From Lachnospiraceae bacterium (GTDB lineage: Bacteria > Bacillota_A > Clostridia > Lachnospirales > Lachnospiraceae), in assembly GCA_017540915.1 (NCBI GenBank), contig JAFYAD010000044.1:1-8426 (forward strand): a stretch of 8,426 nucleotides of DNA, in the 5' to 3' direction. A program made the position numbers and the translations under genes. Positions 5,405-8,426 of this stretch are shown here, piece after piece. The number at the start of each line of letters is the position of its first letter. Positions within the stretch are counted from its first letter, which is position 1. The notes under the pieces were generated by a model that had not been told where the DNA came from, ran no database searches, and saw only the letters and a program-made list of their open reading frames with translations.

Positions 5405-5795
5405 GACAGGTAGAACCAAAATGATAGACGAACTTGAAGAGATATTTTCAGAGATCCGTGAAAAACACGTTGATGACAGTGTATGCGGCTTGTGCGAATA
5501 TGACTGTGACCATGGCCTTGACGGCTTTGCAAACGAATGCCCGGGATTCGAGCGTGATGACTGTTTCAAGCTGAAAGAAGAGATAAAACGGGAGTGGCTG
5601 GGTATGATGCAATCGGATGATAAATGGCAGCGCCTGGGGATGTGGCTCAACGACACGAGGCTCGCCATAGCGCCGGATGAGACCGTCACAGACCCGATCA
5701 GCAGACTTATAAGGCAAGCGCAGGTAGAACTCATAGACGGCATATTTGAGGAGATGAAACACCTTGACATGAAGGAAGACATCATTAAGGAGTAA
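5397..5795 (+). CDS. 132-residue Cys-rich hypothetical protein
   Basis: Five Cys are clustered in the first half: C30 and C33 (CGLC), C37 (YDC), C48 (NECPGF) and C56 (DDCF), a pattern fit for one structural zinc site. A helical N-terminus (MIDELEEIFSEIREKH) comes before it. The second half is helical and rich in charged residues, with WLNDTRLAIAPDETVTDPIS and an acidic/basic end. The start at 5397 overlaps the upstream gene by 8 bases; ATG 5421 is an alternative that loses only eight residues. AAGGAG at 5788-5793, inside its last codons, serves the late regulator. The family is not identified; it resembles other small Cys-rich phage proteins of this window in style but not in sequence. Confidence 0.7.
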   Translation: MTETGRTKMIDELEEIFSEIREKHVDDSVCGLCEYDCDHGLDGFANECPGFERDDCFKLKEEIKREWLGMMQSDDKWQRLGMWLNDTRLAIAPDETVTDPISRLIRQAQVELIDGIFEEMKHLDMKEDIIKE

Positions 5796-5801
5796 ACGAT
5801 T

Positions 5802-6233
5802 ATGCGGATAAGCAGAGATTCATGGAACATAATACAGAGGGTTATCAGGCGGTACCCTGACACCAAGCGGAGATATCAGGATGCTCTTGATGCGGCGATG
5901 TATCCCGGTGCCAGCGAGAGCAAAGGCGACCCATACGAAGTGGATCCCGATTATACAAAGCCGGTATCAATTACAGAAGCTGCCGCCCTACGCCTAAACT
6001 CTCCGTATGTACAGAGACTCAAAAAAGAGATCGAAGCCGTAGAGACCGCGTTTAATAATCTGGATTCAGGGGAACAGTCTTTGATCCGTGCCCGCTTTTG
6101 GGTAGATCAAAACAAAAATCAGCAGTATCATAAGCTATTTGAATTGCCTTATGCTGAAATAACAATGAAAAGGATATGCAGAAAGTTTATTGCAAATGTA
6201 GGATTAAGTATGGGTGAAATCAGTAATGAATAA
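5802..6233 (+). CDS. ArpU/RinA-like phage late transcription regulator
   Basis: The C-terminal 65 residues look like sigma region 4 / ArpU-type helix-turn-helix: RLKKEIEAVETAFNNLDSGE (72-91), QSLIRARFW, a gap, then LPYAEITMKRICRKFIANVG (115-134) ending GLSMGEI. Proteins of this type sit just before the terminase genes in many Gram-positive phages and switch on late transcription (ArpU, RinA and relatives). The N-terminal half (MRISRDSWNIIQRVIRRYPD and onward) is helical and basic. ATG 5802 follows AAGGAG (5788-5793) at 8 bases. The gene is followed by a strong promoter (6261-6289) and, about 600 bases on, by the late control region. The family match is by pattern only, so confidence is moderate; the sigma-like helix arrangement is the main support. 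Confidence 0.7.
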   Translation: MRISRDSWNIIQRVIRRYPDTKRRYQDALDAAMYPGASESKGDPYEVDPDYTKPVSITEAAALRLNSPYVQRLKKEIEAVETAFNNLDSGEQSLIRARFWVDQNKNQQYHKLFELPYAEITMKRICRKFIANVGLSMGEISNE

Positions 6234-6260
6234 AAAGTTTAAAAAAATATCAAAAAATGC

Positions 6261-6289
6261 TTGCAATATGGTAAACCCTATGATATAAT
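6261..6289 (+). promoter_or_regulatory. Strong housekeeping (sigma-A type) promoter
   Basis: -35 TTGCAA (6261-6266), a 17-base spacer, and a perfect -10 TATAAT (6284-6289) with the extended TG one base upstream (6281-6282). The spacer holds an imperfect inverted repeat ATATGG-TAAA-CCCTAT (6266-6281), a possible operator. Transcription would start near 6296 and read the 39-residue membrane peptide and onward. Confidence 0.8.
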
Positions 6290-6315
6290 TATAATCAGAA
6301 AGGAGGTAAGAGCCG

Positions 6316-6435
6316 ATGATAATAAAAGTCAAGAAAATAAAAAAGATGCTCCGGCGAATGATTGAAGCCATCTTCACCGGAGCGGTTGCCGGAACAATCG
6401 CAGGACTGATTGTCGAGTGGTTCAAGCGAAAGTAG
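6316..6435 (+). CDS. 39-residue membrane peptide, type I toxin-like
   Basis: It has the strongest ribosome binding site of the window (AAAGGAGGT, 6299-6307) and lies about 20 bases after a consensus promoter start. The product has a very basic N-terminus (MIIKVKKIKKMLRR), one hydrophobic helix at about residues 16-34 with small residues (TGAVAGTIAGLIV), and an aromatic-basic end EWFKRK. This build (short, cationic, single span, Trp-Lys tail) is that of Gram-positive type I toxins such as the Fst/TxpA-like group, and also of small holin-like peptides. A stable hairpin follows the stop codon by 8 bases, as in toxin mRNAs. I could not identify an antisense RNA promoter on the opposite strand, so the toxin idea is unproven; a lysis or membrane accessory is the alternative. 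Confidence 0.6.
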   Translation: MIIKVKKIKKMLRRMIEAIFTGAVAGTIAGLIVEWFKRK

Positions 6436-6443
6436 CGACAACG

Positions 6444-6467
6444 GGGTGGGGGCGAAAGCCCTCACCC
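6444..6467 (+). terminator. Stable GAAA-capped hairpin, possible terminator
   Basis: The arms GGGTGGGGGC (6444-6453) and GCCCTCACCC (6458-6467) form a 10-bp stem with one G-U pair and a GAAA tetraloop. The following bases ACATCTTAAC contain no good T-run, so termination may be partial or the hairpin may instead protect the 3' end of, or regulate, the small membrane peptide's mRNA. Confidence 0.5.
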
Positions 6468-6499
6468 ACATCTTAACAAATTATTATCGGCGAAGCAAT

Positions 6500-6604
6500 A
6501 TGAAAGATTCAGTTATAGTAGCATTTATTGTGGGATTCGTGGTATGCGCTATAGTGTACTACATCAGGAGCAGAGAGGAGGATGAAAAGGATGCCAAGGG
6601 GTGA
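6500..6604 (+). CDS. 34-residue single-span membrane peptide
   Basis: ATG 6500 opens a peptide with a hydrophobic span at about residues 4-22 (VIVAFIVGFVVCAIVYYI) followed by a charged tail RSREEDEKDAKG, predicting N-outside, C-inside. No clear ribosome binding site precedes it (CGGCGAAGCAAT), which weakens the call; readthrough from the upstream hairpin region or SD-independent initiation would be needed. Its end overlaps the next gene's start by 14 bases, and its charged tail codons contain GAGGAGG, the ribosome site for that gene. The hydrophobic block itself supports it being coding. Function unknown. Confidence 0.45.
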   Translation: MKDSVIVAFIVGFVVCAIVYYIRSREEDEKDAKG

Positions 6605-6791
6605 GCCGAACAAACAGACCATAGCATCAGAGAAATATCAGAAAAAAGCAGGTTATAAAACCATTGCCTTCAAAATGAAAGGTGATTTGCCTGACAGATT
6701 CTCTGAAATATGTGACAGAGTGGGGCGTCCGAAATCAGCAGTGATAGCGGAGCTGATGGAAAAATTCATACAGGAACATGAAAAATCATAA
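6591..6791 (+). CDS. 66-residue ribbon-helix-helix-like phage protein
   Basis: The N-terminus MPRGEPNKQTIASEKYQKKA resembles a small protein group found before terminase genes in Clostridia phages (recognised from memory, not searched). It is followed by a strand KTIAFKMK (23-30), then two helices DLPDRFSEICDRVG and SAVIAELMEKFIQE. This strand-helix-helix order is that of MetJ/Arc DNA-binding repressors; such proteins bind operators as dimers. ATG 6591 is chosen over ATG 6582 because GGAGG (6577-6581) lies 9 bases before it and directly abuts the other. Its position just before the late control region makes a regulatory or packaging role reasonable, but no target is known. Confidence 0.6.
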   Translation: MPRGEPNKQTIASEKYQKKAGYKTIAFKMKGDLPDRFSEICDRVGRPKSAVIAELMEKFIQEHEKS

Positions 6792-6842
6792 AAGATGATA
6801 CCAAAAACGCTTATCAAATGTGATATGATGTAAACTGTAAAA

Positions 6843-6871
6843 TTGATCGGGTGCCACCCCGGGCATATAAT
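6843..6871 (+). promoter_or_regulatory. Candidate late promoter with palindrome in its spacer
   Basis: -35 TTGATC (6843-6848; 4 of 6 consensus), exactly 17 bases, then a perfect -10 TATAAT (6866-6871). Unusually, the spacer is GC-rich and contains the inverted repeat GGGTG-C-CACCC (6849-6859) followed by CCCGGG (6858-6863). Start of transcription would be about 6878, some 220 bases before the small terminase gene. The spacer repeat may be where an activator or antiterminator binds. Confidence 0.65.
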
Positions 6872-6890
6872 ATTCTCCGTAAAGTGACTG

Positions 6891-6937
6891 AAAGAGCAAG
6901 CTCAAAAGAGTTTGCTCTTTTAGTTTGCTTGCTTTTT
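6891..6937 (+). terminator. Intrinsic terminator/attenuator about 15 bases after the predicted start
   Basis: AAAGAGCAAGCTC (6891-6903) pairs over 13 bp (one G-U) with GAGTTTGCTCTTT (6908-6920) around an AAAA loop, then TTAGTTT follows: a good intrinsic terminator on the + strand. A second right arm, GCTTGCTTTTT (6927-6937), can pair with 6891-6901 over 11 bp (one G-U), which would exclude the first hairpin. Transcripts from the 6843 promoter would end after about 50 bases unless the terminator is overridden. Confidence 0.7.
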
Positions 6938-6974
6938 GAGAATGATTAAGACAAAGACAAGTAGAATCTGGATT

Positions 6975-6992
6975 GAAAAATATATATTTTTC
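6975..6992. repeat. 18-bp perfect AT-rich palindrome
   Basis: GAAAAATATATATTTTTC is fully self-complementary. It sits about 105 bases before the small terminase start. It could be a dimeric protein-binding site, a DNA-bending site or part of the packaging signal. It lacks the GC stem of a terminator. Confidence 0.4.
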
Positions 6993-7016
6993 CTTATCCC
7001 TGCCCTTCAAGGTACT

Positions 7017-7034
7017 GTGAGCGTATCGTGAGCG
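7017..7034 (+). repeat. Tandem GTGAGCG direct repeats, 11-base period
   Basis: GTGAGCG occurs at 7017-7023 and 7028-7034, followed by GAGCG (7035-7039). Short repeats one helical turn apart, directly before a small terminase gene, fit small-terminase binding sites, but the motif is too short to be sure. Confidence 0.35.
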
Positions 7035-7098
7035 GAGCGGTGCTTTCGAGCCCGGGATTTCTCCAGGCACAAAACGAAAATCAGGGGCTTGGTTTGGT

Positions 7099-7779
7099 AT
7101 GCTCAACGTCAACGAAAAAAATTACATCACCTCCCGGGCGCTGGGAGTGCTCTTAGGCCTCACCGATGAGAGAGTGAGACAGCTGGAAGACGAGGGCATA
7201 TTGGAGTCGGTGACAGAGAAAGGCAAGAAGCTCTTTGACCTTACACCGAACATCCAGGAGTATATCACCCACCTGAAGAACAAGCTTCAGAATGCGGCGC
7301 CTGATGAGATCCTGATCGAGGCCGCTGATGCAGAGATGCGCTTCAAGAAGGCCAAGGCCGACAAGATGGAGCTTGAACTTGCAGAGCTGAAGGCACAGAT
7401 GCACCGGTCTGAGGATGTGGAGGCTGTGGTAGGAGATATGATCTCGGCAATCAGGGCGGCTATATGTTCCATACCCGGTTATGTTGCTGTTGACTGCGCA
7501 AAGGCACAGACAGCAGAGGAAGCGTCCAAGGTCGTGAGGGAGAGCGTGAACAGCGTTCTTGAAAGCCTCATGCGGTATCAGTACGATCCCAAGGTATATG
7601 CGAAGCTGGTACGGGATCGTGAGAAATGGATGAGCAGGAATGACGAAGAGGAAAATGCACCGGTGCAGGAACCTGTGAAGGAGAAACGGCAGCGGGCACC
7701 CAAGGAGAAGAAAACGACCCCGGCAAAGAAAACCGGTGGTTTTGATAAGTCGGTGGGTAAGCGGATAGATGATGTATGA
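7099..7779 (+). CDS. terS: Terminase small subunit (Nu1-like)
   Basis: Recognises the phage packaging site and recruits the large subunit to cut and pump DNA into proheads. The 226 residues begin with a winged/MerR-like helix-turn-helix, ITSRALGVLLGLTDERVRQL (10-29) then EDEGIL, as in Nu1 of lambda-like phages. A long coiled-coil oligomerisation region follows (EILIEAADAEMRFKKAKADK, 70-89, to about 105), then a helical middle (110-175) and a Lys/Pro-rich, disordered tail (193-215). It is adjacent to a GpA-type large subunit, which is the typical partner. ATG 7099 has only a weak, distant AGGGG (7083-7087, 11 bases). The stop overlaps the large-subunit start by 4 bases. The tail codons carry the second copy of TGCACCGGTGCAGGAA. 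Confidence 0.85.
   Translation: MLNVNEKNYITSRALGVLLGLTDERVRQLEDEGILESVTEKGKKLFDLTPNIQEYITHLKNKLQNAAPDEILIEAADAEMRFKKAKADKMELELAELKAQMHRSEDVEAVVGDMISAIRAAICSIPGYVAVDCAKAQTAEEASKVVRESVNSVLESLMRYQYDPKVYAKLVRDREKWMSRNDEEENAPVQEPVKEKRQRAPKEKKTTPAKKTGGFDKSVGKRIDDV
7656..7671. repeat. Second copy of TGCACCGGTGCAGGAA
   Basis: Exact 16-base match to 4406-4421, including the 12-bp palindrome, here inside the small terminase gene where it encodes Ala-Pro-Val-Gln-Glu in the tail linker. Its survival in coding sequence makes chance alone less likely. Confidence 0.4.
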
Positions 7780-8426
7780 TGGAAACCGAACAGGGCAAGG
7801 CTCTGACAAGGCTGAACAACCTCATAAGACGGACGTGCCAGGGCTTCAAGCCACCGGAGGATATCACCGTATCACAATGGGCTGACAAATACAGGACATT
7901 GCAGTCAGAGAATTCGGCAGAGGTGGGACGTTGGCGCACAACCAGGACACCGTACCTGCGGGAGATTATGGATGCATTCACGGATCCGGCAGTAAAAGAG
8001 ATAGCCGTTGTGGCGTCCTCTCAGGTCGGCAAGACCGAAATGCTGCTGAATATACTTGCGTATGTCATAGATCAGGATCCCGCAACCATAATGTTTGGCC
8101 ATCCAACCATAGAAGAGGCTGAGAAGTTTTCAAAACAGCGTATATCCCCGATGATACGGGATATTGAAAAGCTGAGAACCAAAGTGCAGGAGTCAAAGAG
8201 CCGCTTTTCGGGGAACACAATCAGGCAGAAGATATTCCCTGGTGGCGTGCTTAACCTTGTAGGAAGTAACAGCCCCGCTTCGTTGGCTTCTGTACCTGCG
8301 AGATATGTATTTGGCGATGAGGTTGACCGGTGGGCGAAGAGTGCCGGATCTGAAGGTGATCCCTGGGATCTGCTGAAGGCCAGGACGTCAACCTTTTACA
8401 ATGCAAAGAGAGTGAGGGTATCGACC
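7776..8426 (+). CDS. terL: Terminase large subunit, GpA family (partial, first 217 residues)
   Basis: ATPase-nuclease motor that cuts concatemeric DNA and drives packaging. The frame is open from ATG 7776 to the window edge. Visible family features: KPPEDITVSQWADKYRTLQS (25-44), a GpA-type N-terminus; GRWRTTRTPYLREIM (51-65); Walker A as SSQVGKTE (81-88); the GpA signature SPASLASVPARYVFGDEVD (166-184) including Walker B (VFGDEVD, 178-184); and WDLLKART before the edge. The nuclease domain lies beyond the window (family length is usually 550-700 residues). ATGA overlap with the small-subunit stop indicates coupled translation; a second ATG follows at 7779. No damage is seen in the present part. 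Confidence 0.95.
   Translation, partial: MMETEQGKALTRLNNLIRRTCQGFKPPEDITVSQWADKYRTLQSENSAEVGRWRTTRTPYLREIMDAFTDPAVKEIAVVASSQVGKTEMLLNILAYVIDQDPATIMFGHPTIEEAEKFSKQRISPMIRDIEKLRTKVQESKSRFSGNTIRQKIFPGGVLNLVGSNSPASLASVPARYVFGDEVDRWAKSAGSEGDPWDLLKARTSTFYNAKRVRVST

Larger units (their letters stand above)
6792..7098. promoter_or_regulatory. 307-base gene-free control region before the terminase genes
   Basis: No coding frame is supported here. It holds, in order: an isolated TGATATGAT (6821-6829) without a matching -35; a near-consensus promoter (6843-6871); an intrinsic terminator (6891-6927); an alternative pairing arm (6927-6937); an 18-bp AT-rich palindrome (6975-6992); and two GTGAGCG repeats 11 bases apart (7017-7034). 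It is the likely late promoter region, and a cos or pac recognition site may also lie here, because phages often place these beside the small terminase gene. Confidence 0.6.

Noticed and set aside
5171..5866. 231-codon Ser-rich open frame on the - strand
   Set aside because: It is antisense to three consistent + strand genes with proper starts, and the Ser/Ile/His-rich product is typical of a shadow frame.
6480..6620. Antisense RNA promoter opposing the 39-residue peptide
   Set aside because: I saw no -35/-10 pair with proper spacing on the - strand, so the toxin-antitoxin pairing is not claimed.
6821..6829. TGATATGAT as another extended -10 promoter
   Set aside because: No -35-like hexamer is found at 16-18 bases upstream (CCAAAA there), and a much better promoter lies 40 bases on.
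7731..7745. AAAACC-GGT-GGTTTT inverted repeat inside the small terminase tail
   Set aside because: It is explained by Lys-Thr-Gly-Gly-Phe codons, with a 3-base centre and no sign of function.
7153..7809. 218-codon open frame on the - strand across the small terminase gene
   Set aside because: It mirrors a clear Nu1-like gene; the product has shadow-frame composition and no ribosome binding site.
1..8426. tRNA genes, CRISPR array, insertion sequence ends
   Set aside because: No cloverleaf-like tRNA sequence, no regular repeat-spacer array beyond the three 31-bp units (whose spacers are too short and whose arms are too short for CRISPR), and no transposase were found.

Overview
The window is a stretch of a temperate, double-stranded DNA tailed phage or prophage from a Gram-positive host. 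All supported genes are on the + strand. They are short, tightly packed, often overlapping by 4-20 bases, and mostly preceded by strong AGGAGG-type ribosome binding sites. The protein types (DUF3850/ASCH-like protein, many small Cys-rich proteins, ArpU/sigma-like late regulator, a small basic 'PNKQTIASEKYQKK' protein, Nu1/GpA terminase pair) suggest a Clostridia host, probably Lachnospiraceae. That host assignment is inference from family resemblance; no search was run.

Layout: (1) 1-259 holds the end of an unidentified gene, a 29-residue membrane peptide and a decayed Cys-motif gene. (2) 270-1980 holds a complete tyrosine integrase overlapping a short adenine-methyltransferase-like protein that lacks its catalytic NPPY motif. 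(3) 1981-2263 holds a probably frameshifted small gene, then three inverted repeats spaced exactly 31 bp apart. (4) 2264-5795 is an early/middle block: a DnaQ-type exonuclease fold missing its first catalytic Asp, several small Cys-rich (likely zinc-binding) proteins, a DUF3850-like protein and an unrecognised acidic 253-residue protein. (5) 5802-6791 holds an ArpU-like late regulator, a consensus promoter driving a 39-residue membrane peptide (type I toxin-like), a second membrane peptide and a ribbon-helix-helix-like protein. (6) 6792-7098 is a gene-free control region. It carries a near-consensus promoter, an intrinsic terminator about 15 bases after the predicted start, an 18-bp palindrome and short direct repeats. 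(7) 7099-8426 encodes the small terminase subunit and the first 217 codons of the GpA-type large subunit, which runs off the window.

The window spans the early-to-late boundary. The main hypothesis is that late (packaging/structural) genes are controlled at the promoter-terminator pair at 6843-6937, in a layout like lambda pR'-tR'. The ArpU-like protein about 600 bases upstream is the obvious candidate controller. Two unusual proteins (exonuclease without its first Asp, methylase without NPPY) and two damaged small genes show that this early region is under relaxed selection or has recently recombined. Nothing on the - strand is supported as a gene.
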